A stretch of 64,000 nt of DNA from Burhinus oedicnemus (GCA_008921705.1 VFFE01007510.1:1047947-1111946); one strand, 5' to 3'. Counted from the first letter of the stretch, positions 1-12,794 are shown. Translations and numbers: made by a program. Notes: generated by a model not told the origin, from the sequence alone.

Positions 1-2299
1 ATTTTGCAGGCAATTATGTAGACTACAGAGGCATTCCTGCAATAAACACAGGAAGTACAGCACTCAAACTCTTTAGAACTCCTCCTCTGAAGATGTTTTC
101 ATAATGTTTCATTATTTGATTGTTCAATTGTTTCCATGCAGTATTAGAAACTATTCTTCAACACCCTACTTCACTGCAGAAAAAATGTTTTGAAAAACTT
201 TGCCATGAACTGTTTTTTGAAAGAAAGTTTGTGTTCCTTGTTGAGATCAGCCATGCAGCTTACATATACCACCCTTTTTCTTCTTTTTTTGATAAAACAC
301 AAAGCAAAAAGTGCTGGATTGTCCTACTAAAGCTGTAGGAAAAGAAAAGAAATATTAGATGCTAACTTTGCCTGCTTCCTTTTGATTCTGCTTTTTGGAA
401 ATTCCCTTTCTGACACCAGAGTAACTCTGAGTCAATGATGAAAATTCAGACTTTGCTCATTATCAAACAGCAGTTACCAGCTGCAGAAATGTGGCTTTTT
501 TTGATTGGGATTAACAACATTTGTACAATGAGAGCCTTGTAAATAGGTAGACTGTGCAATCAAATGCTTGGAAGGTAATTAAGCACTCCGTGTTCCCTTT
601 GTTCCTACCTCAGTCCATTAACTTTCTGTCTTGGCATTCTCGGACGGTAGAAGTCCTGATCTAATTGAAATTTAATATGGAGTGCTCTGATGCTATTAAA
701 TGTGCCATATCCTTTCAATATGTTCTTTATAATACCTGATCTTACATTATGCAATAAGCAGGTTGCCATCCAGGCTACAATAATGTGGATTCAAACAACA
801 TGAGATCTGATGTTTTGATCATCACTCCTTCCTGGGATATTTAGGTCAAGGTAATCATTTAGCATACCTGAGTGTTTGTGTATCTGTTGGTCATCTAAAC
901 TTTACCGAATCTGTCTGGCTTTCTTGAGGTCTTCGTAGGGGGGTGATACATATATATAAACAAGACAATAGAAATAATCTCAAGCATAGAGAGAATTTTT
1001 TTCCTGAACATGTGGGACAGGGACCCTTGCAAAGCCTGGCATTGTTTTGAAGATGATATTTTGGGTTTTGCATGCTTTCTCACACAGATTCAGATTTATC
1101 TGGGAGACAGGATCAAAAGGACGAGGGAAGGCAAGGAGACACTAAGGAACCATCGGTCCCTACTTGCTTTACTGGGGAGCATTTGACCTCAGTTAAGAAG
1201 CCTGATCTCCTACACCTTCAAGTTGAGACTAAATCCATCCTTATGAGCATTTTGATCTCTTAAGCCCTAGATTTTTGGGGCTTCATAGTCATAGCAGCCA
1301 CAAAGATGTTTTATAGCAACATGTCTAAGACAAAATTCATGACTTAATGGAAGAGTTCTTGTAGCAAATCATTTGAAGGCTCTAAGTTTTTCCATTTTTG
1401 GCTAGTGCTAAAATACAATACTGTCCCATGCCATTTAGTTAGCACACTGAGACCTTCAGATTTTAACTTGCATAATCACTCTTTTCAGTCTTCCATTTAT
1501 CTCAAAACCTGTCGTCTGTATATTAGAGCTCTGACGGTTTCACTCGAAAACGAAAATGTGAAATCTATGTCTTTATCCTTCAATAACAAATAGATTGGAT
1601 TTTTGTGCTTAATTTGAAGTGTCCCTTTGGAAATGTTTGCGTTAGGTCTCGCCTTTCCCATAGACACATGATAGATATGTGCCATTTCAAGTCAGATCTG
1701 TAGACATAAGGGAGAAAATCACTCAGAAGGTGATGGTGTCAAGTCAGTTCAGCAAATAGATTTTAACTGCTGATTCAGTGCAAGATTCAAAATACAATGT
1801 ACTTTGTAGAAAATGAGTCCTCGTTGCCTGCATATTGGTGTATTAATTAATTGAAGATTGATGTAACCGAATCTTAATGCATTATACCCTTGTGGATACT
1901 ATATACAGAAATGAATGTAAAACTTCTGCAAACTGAATTCAACTGCCATGTCAAACGAGGAGGCATTGAACACATGTGATAGGTATGGCCCAGCTTTTAT
2001 TTTCCCGTTCTGTAGAGCACAGTGCTTTAAGTGGAGAGTCTTCCCTATAATTGATGAAGGGACTGTGAGGTCACAAAGCCCATTCTGTTGTGGTCATTTG
2101 GTGTTTTCCTACCCAGTCTAGAAATATGGGGTCTCTTAAGGGTGTTAGGGAAATAGCATGTTCAGTGAAAAATACCTCTGCAGTTGTCAGTCAGTCTGTA
2201 CAAATTGTAAACCAGCCTTCAGAGAAGGCTGAGTGCCCGAGGGCAACCTCTCCTGCAGTGATGTCTTAATGTATTCACCTGTCCATCCTCTTTTCTCAG
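1..2299 (+). other. SYNE1: SYNE1 last intron (partial)
   Basis: This non-coding stretch lies upstream of the KASH exon and ends in a strong acceptor: a pyrimidine-rich run followed by AG at 2298-2299. I looked for a penultimate SYNE1 exon on the + strand and found none I could support. The exon must end two bases into a codon to match the KASH exon. An open stretch around 1086-1263 follows an acceptor-like CAG, but it has no clear in-phase GT donor. No repeats were recognised. Confidence 0.7.
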
Positions 2300-2540
2300 G
2301 TCCACAAGAGGTGGCTCAGGTTCCTCCCCTTCTGAGGCCGGGCCAGCATGGCGGCGCCCATCCTTCTTCCTCAGAGTCCTCAGAGCTGCTCTGCCACTTC
2401 AGCTCCTCTTGCTGCTCCTGATTGGGCTGGCTTGCCTGGTGCCAATGACCAAGGAGGACTACAGCTGTACTATGGCCAACAACTTTGCCCGCTCTTTCCA
2501 CCCCATGCTAAAATACGTGAATGGTCCACCTCCGTTATGA
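2300..2540 (+). CDS. SYNE1: Nesprin-1 C-terminal KASH-domain exon (last coding exon)
   Basis: This is the final coding exon of nesprin-1, a giant spectrin-repeat protein of the outer nuclear membrane. Its KASH tail binds SUN proteins in the perinuclear space and so links the nucleus to the cytoskeleton (family knowledge). The exon starts after the AG at 2298-2299. Its first base completes a split codon, then 79 codons follow to TGA at 2538-2540. It reads a Ser/Gly-rich linker, a basic WRRPSFFLRVLRA segment, a transmembrane helix (LPLQLLLLLLIGLACLVPM) and a lumenal tail of about 29 residues. The tail keeps the Cys of the YSC motif, which bonds covalently to SUN proteins, as well as NNFARSFHPM and the terminal PPPL. 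Nesprin-2 ends PPPT, so PPPL and the neighbouring ESR1 both indicate SYNE1. The rest of the gene lies left of the window. The call is secure; only the upstream exon connection is unseen. Confidence 0.96.
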
Positions 2541-4105
2541 AGGAGACTCATGAGACAGCAGGTGACCTTGCTGGAGTGCTAGCTGGGAGGCAGGATGGTT
2601 TTAAAGGGTGACAGGATTCAGTGTGGCAGCTTTACCTACCTGCGGTAACCACTGCTCTGTCCATATCATTCTCTGCTGGCACTCAGCTAGTAACGCATCA
2701 GTATATCAGTATCAAACCGCACAACGTATTACCTGAGTAGCATCATTTCAATACTTGCATCCTGGGTACTAAGGAGGATGTGATGTGTATGAGGGAAATG
2801 TCCTTCTGTCCAGCATTCTGGATCTTTTAGCCACTTTATATCCAGGTCATTGCCCTGTACTATGCATAGCCAAGGACTTGATACTGTAGATCCTTCCCTG
2901 TGTGCTGCTCTAAATGAGCCATTAGCCAGTCTTTGTTAAATACCCTCTCAGTATCTACAGTATACAAAATAACCAATGCTAAAGAAATTTTAGAGAGTTT
3001 GTAACATACAATTTTAAAGGATCTTGTATGCCAATGTATTATTCCCCGTGGTTTCTGTTTCGGGCATGGTGTTCTAACTTTTCATTTGGATGCACAAGGT
3101 GTAAATCTGAGAAGCACTTTTTTAAGGTTTAAAAAAATGGATGTAATGAATAAGATCATAAAAGGTTTTATGAGGAAAAATGTTGAATGTCAAGTTGAAA
3201 AACAAAGGACATATTTATGTATGTACAGTTTGCTAAGCCAAGTTTTGTTTGTATTGATTTCTTTGCATTTATTATAGATACCATAAAATATTTTGTCTAC
3301 GTGCTTTTTAATGACAACTATGGAAACCTCTAAGTTTAGAATGAGATATGTATAGTATAAAAAAATTAGAAGACGTACATATGCTGCACTTCTAAAAAGA
3401 ATTAAAAAATGCTGTAACAAATTAATGGTATTGGGTATATGTTTGAATGAGAAGGTCTGGAAAACTTGAAAAATGGTCAAATATATGGGAAAGTATCACA
3501 TTAGAGGTTGTGCTGCTATTGCAAGCTGTCCGTATTTTGAACAAATGATTGGTCATTTCAGAGGGTTTTTTTTTTCTCAAGCTGCTTCTTGAAGTTCATT
3601 CTCACCCATGTATTGTTTCTCTATGTGTGTGTTTATGTATGCACTCATGTGCAACCTTTGGCAACTGAGATTGTACCAGTCCACACTGAAGCAGTTTTCC
3701 TGTGGCGGTACTGGAAACTTCTTAATATTCTTCATAGCAGCTTAATCCAAGGTAGATGTTTATGCTTTATCAATAGTTAGTCTAGCGGAATATGCCCAAA
3801 ACGTAAGCATAAATAGCAGAAAAACATAACAAATTGAAAACTCATAAATTTTCCAGAAATATTCCAGAAAACTTGCAGTCTAAGCAGTGGCAGACACTTT
3901 GCCCAGCTTATCAGTCAGAACTCAACCAAAATAGGATTCTTTTCAATTTTGAGAAAGTACAGAGCAAGCCTCTAAGTTACTGCTCTTCAATAAGTTTGGG
4001 ATTTTTTAAGCCATGAGACAAAATGTGAATTTTGCCTCTGAGTTAAATGTTTTTACTAAGAATATAATTGCCTATGTAACAGAAATAAAAAATCCAGAAG
4101 AAAAT
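2541..4105 (+). other. SYNE1: Probable SYNE1 3' UTR
   Basis: The sequence follows the KASH stop codon with no splice signal or further exon that I could recognise. Poly(A) signal candidates on the + strand are ATTAAA at 3401-3406 and AATAAA at 4084-4089; another AATAAA lies at 4231-4236. The end given assumes the 4084 signal is used. It is inferred and could be off by hundreds of bases. Confidence 0.45.
4084..4089 (+). terminator. SYNE1: Candidate SYNE1 poly(A) signal
   Basis: A canonical AATAAA hexamer lies about 1.54 kb after the SYNE1 stop. Alternatives are ATTAAA at 3401 and AATAAA at 4231. The sequence alone does not choose between them. Confidence 0.3.
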
Positions 4106-6966
4106 ACAAGCACATTAATTGCTGTTACATAGGATTACTTTTCTGGGATGTCGTCATTTGAACTGGTATGAGGGGAGGGTGGTCGGAGGTAGAGTACTAC
4201 AAGCTCAACTCCAGCATTTGGAGGAGCCAGAATAAAGCTTCCTTTGTGGATAAGTGTAACATTAACTTTTTCCTGAAAATAATTTTGTATGTCAACAAAG
4301 TATCTCCAGTGCCTGAGACCCAGACTTTGACTGATACAACTATGTATTCTTTGCAAGGCTTAATTTCTTTCATTGGTATTCAGAAGTTATGCTAGGATAG
4401 ATTAGTATCCATAATCCTGATTTGGAGTAGACAAAGGTAAGGAACACATTTTTGAGGGTACAAGGATGAGCTGTTACTTGCAACAGGCCTGACAGATTCC
4501 ATAAAATTGACCCCTCCTCTCTTTTCTGATATCGTTTTCTTTGGTGACATACTTCAATCAGTGGTGATTAGTGCACATACGTGAATAATTTGGTAGTTTG
4601 CTCAGACCTGTTAGTCCAGATCTTTGCATGCTTTAGACATCCTTTCATAAGCCAGTCCCCGGTTTTGGCAGTTAATTTTTTGTCAATAGGTATTTTTGTT
4701 TTCTTTTGAAAGAAAACATTGTAAAGAGTAAAAATACTAATTTAGTGAGAAATAAGGATCTCAGCCTGATTTTGTCTCCTATTTTCCAGCCAACTATTGG
4801 TGATCTCATGGAAGTAGATGTTATCTAAAGGGTAACAGATAGCCTGTGAGTATCAACCTAGGGAAGAGCAGTCTGTTGAAGAAATGAGGCAAAAAGTCAC
4901 AGGTGAGATCTGTGTTCATTTCTTATAGTATTTAAACACTGAGGGAGAGGCAGGAAGGTTTGAAAGGAGTTGGTTAGGAGGGAGAGGGGAGTGCAAGGAA
5001 GAGAGTTCAGTTTGAATGATGTCAGATGCAATTACTAAAGTTCTTTGTCAAAAGTATACAGGGTAGCACCTGGCACGCTTTGAATTGCAACCTGGCATTT
5101 GAATTTTGCCAGCTATCTTGCCACTCTGTAGCCCCTGCTTCCCTTGGTTATTTGAATGCCTCCCCACTTTCCTGACACCTAAGGAAGAACAGACTGTCTT
5201 CTGCAGAAGAGCAGAATTTGTATACCTCACTCAAACTCCCAGGGTAGTTCTGGGGAGTAGTCACTAAAATGAAGTGGTGAGGGGCAATGATTCCATCTCA
5301 TTCATGATGGTCATGCCCTTTTATTTTCTCTCATCTCCTGAAATGTTCAGTCTAGAGAGTATGAGAAAGTGATGAACTGCCAGAAGAACGGAGATTAGCT
5401 GCTTAAATAGGCCAGGGAAATCTGATGTGACATCATAGGAGCTTTTCAGAATTAATTCCTTAAATAGAGTTAGGGATAAGGGGGAAAAGAAGTGATGATA
5501 ATTAAAGGAAGTAAAGAATTTGGAAGGTCACATCATCAAGTGTCAGTAGCCCTTTTGAGTTCAGTGCATTTTTGGCTGATGATTACCAGCAGGGCATACA
5601 TGCACTGTCTCACCTTTGCCTTGCTGATGAACTGGAGGGCAAAATGTACCTGCTATGCCTTGCTTCCTTTCAGATGTTTCAAAGCAAAGCTTTCTCTGTT
5701 CATAGTAGCCTCAAGGTCTGAGCTCTAACCATACAGCTAACTATAGTTACTGTTAATTTGAAGGAGAAGTTAGATATAGAGAACTTTCTTTTGACCCCAA
5801 GTGATCTTGACACAGAGCAATCCTCCCAGTAAACAGCAAACTTTCTACAATACCTGTGAATAAGGCAGTCACAGACAGTGACAGGAAAGGATTAGGAAAA
5901 TGCCATAGACAGGAAAAATGCCTTTTTAGAAATCCTAAATCTCCCATATCTTCAAGGATAGGAATGTCAATCTGTAAGCTGATGTCTCAAGGGAATTGCA
6001 GGCAGTTGTGCCAGCAGGTTAGAGGATCCCTTGGGTGCCACTTTGGACTTCTTACTTTTGGGACTTTCAACCTCAACTCTGGACAAAATCAACATCTGAC
6101 CAGTTAAAGTGGTTTGAGCAATAGACTCCTCCAAAAGGAATTTACTTGTCCTGAACCAATTCCATTATGACTTCAAATGTGATTATGCAGAACTGGATCT
6201 TAATTCTAAAACCTGGCACAAAGAAGTTGAAACAGAAACAAATGGCCAGGCACTTCACAGGACCCTGTTTAAGCAAGTTCTATCCCAAGAGCACCAGTGA
6301 CTTAAAGGTCTAGCTTGAGTTGCAAACCCCGATGTGACATCAACATATGCATTGATTGCCACAGCATGAACCAGGGTAAGTGGGACAACTGTAGGGGAAA
6401 AAAAAAAAACCACACCCAGAAAGCTGTCGAGTATTGCAGCCAGTGGCACTTGCCAGCTTTGCAGCCTGGGCATGTTTCTCCTCCTGGTAATGTCAAGCTA
6501 CTCTCTCTGCCTGCCTCTGTCTCGTTGGGATGCTGTTACAGAGGACTTGGATGTAGACACACTTTTGAAGCAATGCGCAAGTTGGAGCCTGAGATGCCCT
6601 GTCTCTGCGCTAAGCCTGCAACCTGTCATCTACCCTCTTTCTGAAGCACCTCACCTCCTCGGACTCTGCAAATACAAGGAACTGATTTCTGGTAATGTGC
6701 CTTGAGCCTTGTCTGCAAGGCATGAGGAAAGGCAGTACAGGAGCTGCAGAACTCTGGGTCTGTGTTGAAGGCATGTGTTCAAGCATAAAGAAAGTAGACT
6801 CTGTATCTTGGGGAACTGCAGTCATTACTGCATTATATTTTTCCACCTTTTCTACTGTAGATAGATGCAGCAGCTGCTGTAGAGGTGTAATCATTGCTGC
6901 AGCTTGATGCATCTTGCAACTTTGAACCCTGCTTACTGGCCTGTAGTCATCTTATAACTAGTGGGT

Positions 6967-6998
6967 GTTTAAAGGCATAATGGAAACTGGTTGCTCAG
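6967..6998 (+). repeat. Copy 1 of a 32-bp dispersed direct repeat
   Basis: This matches 7577-7608 at 28 of 32 positions, both containing AAAGGCATAA and GAAACTGGTTG. The copies are about 610 bp apart in the same orientation, and the flanking sequence does not align. Confidence 0.7.
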
Positions 6999-7576
6999 CG
7001 ACTCCAGATCATGCAGTAATATCAAGGCGCTATCTCATTATGCCTATAATAATAATAGTGCAAAATGACGAGCACCTGAACTTACTGCATCTGTTTTTTG
7101 AGTTTCATTTGTGGAGCATGCTTTACAAAATCTGAAGGCAGACTGAAAAGTGATATTTAGAGGTCTGACAGTGTTAGGAGTACAAATGTTCTGAAGTTGA
7201 CAGAAATAGTGTCCCCTTATTCCTCACAGCAGTGAGCATGATGATAGCCATTGCCTATCCCCCACCCTGTTCCAGCAGTGATAACAGCTTCATTCTGCAA
7301 CAGATTGATTATTTCTCACCACTGGTTTGCCACCCTTCCAGCTCTGCTGTAAATGCTATGAACACCTGCACTCTTGCTTCCTCCTTCCGTAGAACTTTCT
7401 CCTACAGCTGGTTATTGAACAAGGACAAAGCTGCTGGGATTTTCTTATGAACAGTCGTCCCTGGCCCTCAGAGTCTTGTGCTATTTGTGGTTGAGAAATC
7501 TGTTTACAACTGATAGCATCTCTCAACATGCTCATCATCATCATGTGCATCTGAGTGCATTTGTGTGTGTGTGTGT

Positions 7577-7608
7577 GTTCAAAGGCATAACAGAAACTGG
7601 TTGTTCAG
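7577..7608 (+). repeat. Copy 2 of a 32-bp dispersed direct repeat
   Basis: This is the partner of 6967-6998, with four substitutions. It directly follows the short TG microsatellite at 7562-7579. Confidence 0.7.
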
Positions 7609-10600
7609 TCTTCAAACTACCGATGCTATCAGGATTTAACAAATGTAGGAGGATTCGGAGAAATAAGAGCAGAGTCAAGGAGAAGAAATGCAGGTTTTTA
7701 AGCAAGAGGATAAGCGAGCGTTTCACTTATGTGCACTTCCCTTATTTTATTTGGTGTTTAAAGCAATGAACTGTAGAAAGGAAAAGAGCAGGAAATGCCA
7801 TAGTGAGGTTTGTGCATAAGATGGGTGGTCTGGCTATAAAATTGTTCAACTCTTGCAGCAGTCAATTGCAGAATTCATCTAAACCACTGTGTGCCTAAGT
7901 TGTGCGTGGGGGGGAGTTGGAGGGAGGAAGTTATTTGTCTTTTGGCTTTGGGGGAAGAATGTGTGTCTTATATCCACAGAGTTCCCTACACAAGGGAACT
8001 AGTCTAGGTACTGGCTGGCTGTTTTTAACCTTGGCAGCAATGTTGCGAAATGCACTATAGCCAACTGAATTCTATTGTTGTTGCACTATTTGGCCATAAT
8101 TAGACCTAAAGGGACATAGATGTGAAACCTATATTTGGGAGAAGTTATGCTAGTTATAACAATATTAAGAACATTGGAATATTCTAATAATATTCCACAA
8201 TAAAGAAATAAATAGCAATGATTTACAGAATTAATTTGTCTTCCCAAAAAGCAGTAGATAAAAATCTGTGAAACAAGATAAAAGGAAATTAATAACTGCA
8301 AGCTTAAGCACTGAAGACTTGTCATAGACTAAGGCCTGGTTAAATGATAGAAATCTGAATTATGTTAAATGGTTGCTCTAAAAGCACACAGGAACTGAAA
8401 GCTCTGACTTCTGTTGTTTGGTGCCGCTTAATATATCATTCAAAAAATGAACTGGTCAAAACTGCTTGGTTCAGTAAAAATGTAAAGACCTGCGACGTAG
8501 CAAATGGATTTTACCAGAGTGAGGTCTGAATAAAACAATGGCGCATTTAATTTTTGGGAGAGAGAGGAAGCTTTAGGAAAGTATTGCCCATTTCTTTTAT
8601 CAGAGGTGGCCTTGGGGAGGAGAGGTGAGCCACTGAGCTCTTCTGTGTCAGCGATGATGCCGATGTGGATGTAGTCTCAAGAAAGGTTTCTCAGGTCAGG
8701 CGCTCTGCATTTTTCAGGCACATTGTAATTCCTGGGAGACTGCTATTAGTGATGTTAGAATTTTGGGGTTTTTCATTCCATTGTTTTTAGAAAGGATGTT
8801 TTAAAAAACAGCTGGAAGGAAAGCTACCAGAGTCCACGTTTTTATGTAAGTGCTCACAAGGCTATCCAAGAAGTGGGACATTCATGTCTGTAGTATTCTC
8901 TTTATAAATAATTCAAACATTGAGAGGCTGTCCTGACCATTGACCTGCAGTTAAAACGCATGGTTGGAATTTTGACTCCTTTGCAAAACTTGAAGCATTG
9001 TGCAGCCAGGTATGCAGACCATGGGGGTAAGGGGGAAAAAAAGTACTGGAATACAGCACGATGCTGTAGCGTTTTGATTGAGACAGGTGGATACAAAGAA
9101 GACATTTTGGAGCTGAAGTTTCTTTTCCCATTTTCAGATGTAGCATAAGCAAAAAATAATTCTGCAAAGGCAGATTGGAACTCAAACTTTCCTGCTTTCA
9201 TACAGATGCCTAAACTTTTAAGCTTTTATGGGTAGCACTTTTTGCTTACCTGTATGATGTAACATACTTGTTTCACCTTTCCATGGACGACACAGGTTCT
9301 CAAGAGGTGAGTGGAAAATAAAAAAGACATCTGACAAGAAGCAAATCTTTCTGTCTTAGAAAGCAGTGCTCAGTCTTTGTGTGTAACAACGCTAAATACC
9401 TTAAAGTCCAAAGCATGTGTTGCAAAATCTGGCTAAAAAAAGAAAAAATCCTGAAAGCACAGCCTTTCTTCACATGCACATTTTTCAGACATACTGGAGT
9501 GGTGCACAAATGTGTAGGAATGGAAAACAACAGGAGGTAAATTTTATATCACCTGTATGCCTGCAGAAATGAAGACATTAGTAGAGTGACACCTAAATAC
9601 TGTAACATACAGATCTCACAGGGACATGAGAGCTAGTTAGCCTTGCTTCTGCTGAGATAAGTGCGAAATGTTATTATTTTGATGGTCGATTTTCCTGAAG
9701 ACTTCATGAACATTTTTGTACTTGAGCCTCTGTGTCTGCAGGATGCCATGGTGAATGGTAGTAATTGGAGCCTGGCTGGGCACAAGAAAAACCATGTACG
9801 CAGCATCCTTCCAAGGGGCACTCTTTCTTTTTGAGCGTGCTGATGAGTGTTACTTTACATGTTTGGATTTTCCTCTCCTCTTCACTGCCTGAGTGCTAGA
9901 GACAAGCAGCGTAATACAGAGGAAAGACATGTAAGACTTTTCCGGCCTAAGAAACAGCTGCTTCATGGGACTTTAATGTGGCAGTATCTGGATGAAAAAA
10001 AAAAAAAACCAAACCAACAAATCATCTTTTCATTTTGAAGAATAAGCATGGCCACAAGGCTTTTAAAGGGGGTGGGTGCCCCACTGAGTGCCAACACCAA
10101 CTTTTAGCCCATGAAGCAGCTGTTGTCATTGCATAACAAGGGGATTGCCTTAATTACCAGAAAAGTAAAAGCAGTCAGATATGTTCTTCAGTGATGCCTT
10201 AACTATGTCATCCCTTTCTAATTAGTTTAATAGAATTAAATGCACCGGAACAAGACATGCATCACTTCTACATGTTAGCAAAGAGAGAAAGCAGGGGTGT
10301 GGGGGGACCCCAATGCATATGGCTGTGTGCATGTATGTGGGACCCCTCAAGGGAATAGGCAGCTGCTCTGCAAGGCGTTGTAGTGGGGGAAGTGAGCACG
10401 ATGGGCCCAGTAAAGGTGAGCCAGGAGTTTCAGCTGCAAGAGCTCTGCAGTGATATGTCCTTGCTGTATGATTTCTCAAATTACTTCTGCCAACAGACAT
10501 AAGAAATCATGAATGAAGCTAGAGTCCCAGCTGGCTCCTGGCTGTGGAAATGTGCCCAGTGCCTGGCTGCAGAGGCTCTTTTCTTAGTGGGTTCCTCCTC

Positions 10601-10657
10601 TGGGGGCATCTGAGCAAGGTGACATCTCAACTACCTTCTCCCATCACAGAAGACACA

Positions 10658-12160
10658 TCATAGACTCACAGAATCACAGGGGCTGGAAGGGACCTCTGGA
10701 GATCATCTAGTCCAACCCCCCTGCCAGAGCAGGGTCACCTAGAGCAAGTTGCACAGCGTGGCGTCCAGGTGAGTTTTGAATGTCTTCAGAGTCGGGGACT
10801 CCACCATCTGGCTGGGCAGCCTGTTCCATTGCTCTGCCACCCTCAAAGGAAAGAAGTTCTTCCTCGTGTTTAGATGGAACTTCCTATGTTCCAGTTTGTG
10901 CCCATTACCTCTTGTCCTGTCACTGGGCACCACTGCAAAAAGACTGGTCCCATCCTCCCAGCACCTGCCCTTTAAGTATTGATGCAGCATTGATGAGATC
11001 CCCCCTCAGCCTTCTCTTCTTCAGACTAAACAGACCCAAGTCCCTCAGCCTTTCCTCATAAGAAAGATGTTCCAGTCCCCCTAATCATCTTTGTAGCCCT
11101 CTGCTGTACCCTCTCCAGCAGTTCCCTGTCCTTCTTGAACTGGGGAGCCCAGAACTGGACACAGGACTCCAGATGCGGCCTCACCGGGGCAGAGTAGAGG
11201 GGGAAGATAACCTCCCGTGACCTGCTTGCCACACACCTCTTGATGCACCCCAGGATGCCATTGGCCTTCTTGGCCACAAGGGCACATTGCTGGCTCATGG
11301 TCATCCTGTTGTCCACCAGGACTCCCAGGTCCCTTTCCACAGAGCTGCTTCCAGCAGGTCAGTCCCTAACCTGTACTGGTGCATGGGGTTATTCCTCCCC
11401 AGGTGCAGGACCTCACACTTGCCTTTGTTGAATTTCATAAGGTTTCTCTCTGCCCAACTCTCTAGCCTGTCCAGGTCACACTGAATGGCAGCACAGCTTT
11501 CCACTGTGTCAGCCGCTCCTCTCAGTATTGTGTCATCAGCAAACTTGCTGATGGCCTACTCTGTCCCTTCATCCAGGTCATTGATGAATATATTGAACAA
11601 GGACTGGACCCAGTACTGACCCCTGGGGAACACCACCTGTCACAGACCTCCCACTAGACTCTGTGCCACTAACCACAACCCTCTGAGCTCTATCTGCCAG
11701 CCAGTTTTCAATCCACCCCACTGTCCATTCATCCAACCCACACTTACTAAACTTTCCTATGAGGATGCTGTGGGAGACAGTGTCAAAAGCCTTGCTGAAG
11801 TCAAGGTAGGCAACATCCACTGCCCTCCCCTCATCTATCTGTCCAGTCACGCCATCGTAGAAGGCTATCAGATTAGTCAGACATGACTTCCCCTTGGTGA
11901 ATCCATGTTGGCTACTTCTGATAACCTTCTTTTCCTCCAGATGCTTTGAGATGACGCCCAGAACGAGCTGTTCCATCATCTTTCCAGGGATGGAGGTGAG
12001 GCTTACTGGCCTGTGGTTTCCTGGGTCTTCCTTTTTGCCCTTTTTGAAGACTGGAGTGACATTGGCATTCCTCCAGTCCTCAGGCACCTCACCTGTTCTC
12101 CAGGACCTTTCAAAGATGATGGAGAGCGGCCCAGCAATGACTTCTGCCAGCTCCCTCAGC
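10658..12160 (-). mobile_element. CR1 LINE, 5'-truncated, relatively young copy
   Basis: CR1 is the main non-LTR retrotransposon of birds. This copy reads on the - strand. Its 3' end, near 10658-10740, carries the typical CR1 tail (TCACAGAATCACAGG on the + strand, followed by the TCTGGAGATCATCTAGTCCAA block). Going up the element, frames at 10739-10990 and 11056-11340 give the C-terminal part of ORF2. The frame at 11578-12087 gives the reverse transcriptase, with AYLDFSKAFDTVSH (motif A) and GGVPQGSVLGPV (motif B). A frameshift after motif B and a TAG just before the FADD catalytic motif break the frame, so the element is dead. The endonuclease part is absent, and the copy stops exactly at the N gap. 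It lies downstream of, or within, the ESR1 3' end, in the same orientation as ESR1. Confidence 0.95.
11578..12087 (-). pseudogene. CR1 ORF2 reverse transcriptase fragment
   Basis: This open frame of about 169 codons corresponds to CR1 ORF2 from a PEDWRNANVTPVFKKG segment through reverse transcriptase motifs A and B. The aspartate of motif A (DFSKAFDTVSH) is present. The frame is lost directly after GGVPQGSVLGPVL, and the FADD motif lies in another frame behind a stop codon. A complete CR1 ORF2 is far longer and also has an N-terminal endonuclease, missing here. This is a decayed retrotransposon fragment, not a host gene. Confidence 0.92.
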
Positions 12161-12180
12161 NNNNNNNNNNNNNNNNNNNN
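12161..12180. other. Assembly gap (20 Ns)
   Basis: The sequence has 20 ambiguous bases. CR1 sequence lies on the left and non-CR1 sequence on the right, so the 5' boundary of the CR1 is hidden in the gap. The true missing length is unknown. Confidence 0.99.
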
Positions 12181-12788
12181 GCAATATCCTTGGGAGCTCA
12201 GTTCAGATATTTCTTTAATTACATTTTTAAATTATTAAACACCTCAGTGTACAGAAGGAGAAAAATCATCAAGAGATGTCACTGAAACATAATCGTAAAT
12301 TTACCACAAACACACACCAAGAAACTTTCATTAAATTATTTTACCCCAGTACGAATCCTGCTGCCTAAACTGGGAGTTTTACCTGAGACAAAGTCTGCAA
12401 CGTCGAGACATGGCTCGAACCACTACAAACCAGAGTAGCTTTCACATACTGTTGGAAACTCAGACACCACTAAGTGCTACACATCGCCCTATCTCCTCTC
12501 CTAGCTCCCAAGCTTTTTGTAGTAATTCAGTAACAACCATATTCTCAAGCAAAGCAAGTTCACCTGGTCTATTTCTGTTTGGCTTGTGCTGGTATTACAT
12601 TGCCTATTTTTCTAGGGGGTTTTTTGGAGTTTTTTTGATTATTTTTTTTTAAAAAATCCACGTATAAACATTATAAAATAATTCTTTCATTAGCTGTCCA
12701 GAGACATCACTATGAAGGTTTTGGTAAAAGCGTAATTAGCTGCCTTGAATAGTTTTCTTTGATTTTTTTTTACATGCTATATATTTTT

Positions 12789-12794
12789 TTTATT
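12789..12794 (-). terminator. ESR1: Candidate ESR1 poly(A) signal
   Basis: TTTATT on the + strand reads AATAAA in the ESR1 direction, about 3.2 kb after the stop. ATTAAA variants also occur on the - strand at 12995-13000 and 13004-13009, and near 12213. Usage cannot be decided from sequence. Confidence 0.35.

Larger units (their letters stand above)
4106..10657. other. Intergenic region between convergent SYNE1 and ESR1
   Basis: No gene was recognised here. The open frames are short, overlap on both strands and resemble no protein I know. Visible structure is limited to a short TG run at 7562-7579, a 32-bp imperfect direct repeat (6967-6998 and 7577-7608) and scattered A/T runs. I saw no CR1 fragment in this part. 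Confidence 0.6.

Noticed and set aside
1072..1263. Open frame after a CACACAG acceptor-like site, possible penultimate SYNE1 exon
   Set aside because: There is no clear GT donor giving the phase needed to join the KASH exon, and I could not match the translation to nesprin-1.
2316..2501. - strand open frame over the KASH exon
   Set aside because: It is a shadow of the SYNE1 exon on the other strand.
10739..10990. Frames reading [14 protein letters not shown] and similar, as host genes
   Set aside because: They are the C-terminal part of CR1 ORF2; the same sequence recurs at 21756-22040.
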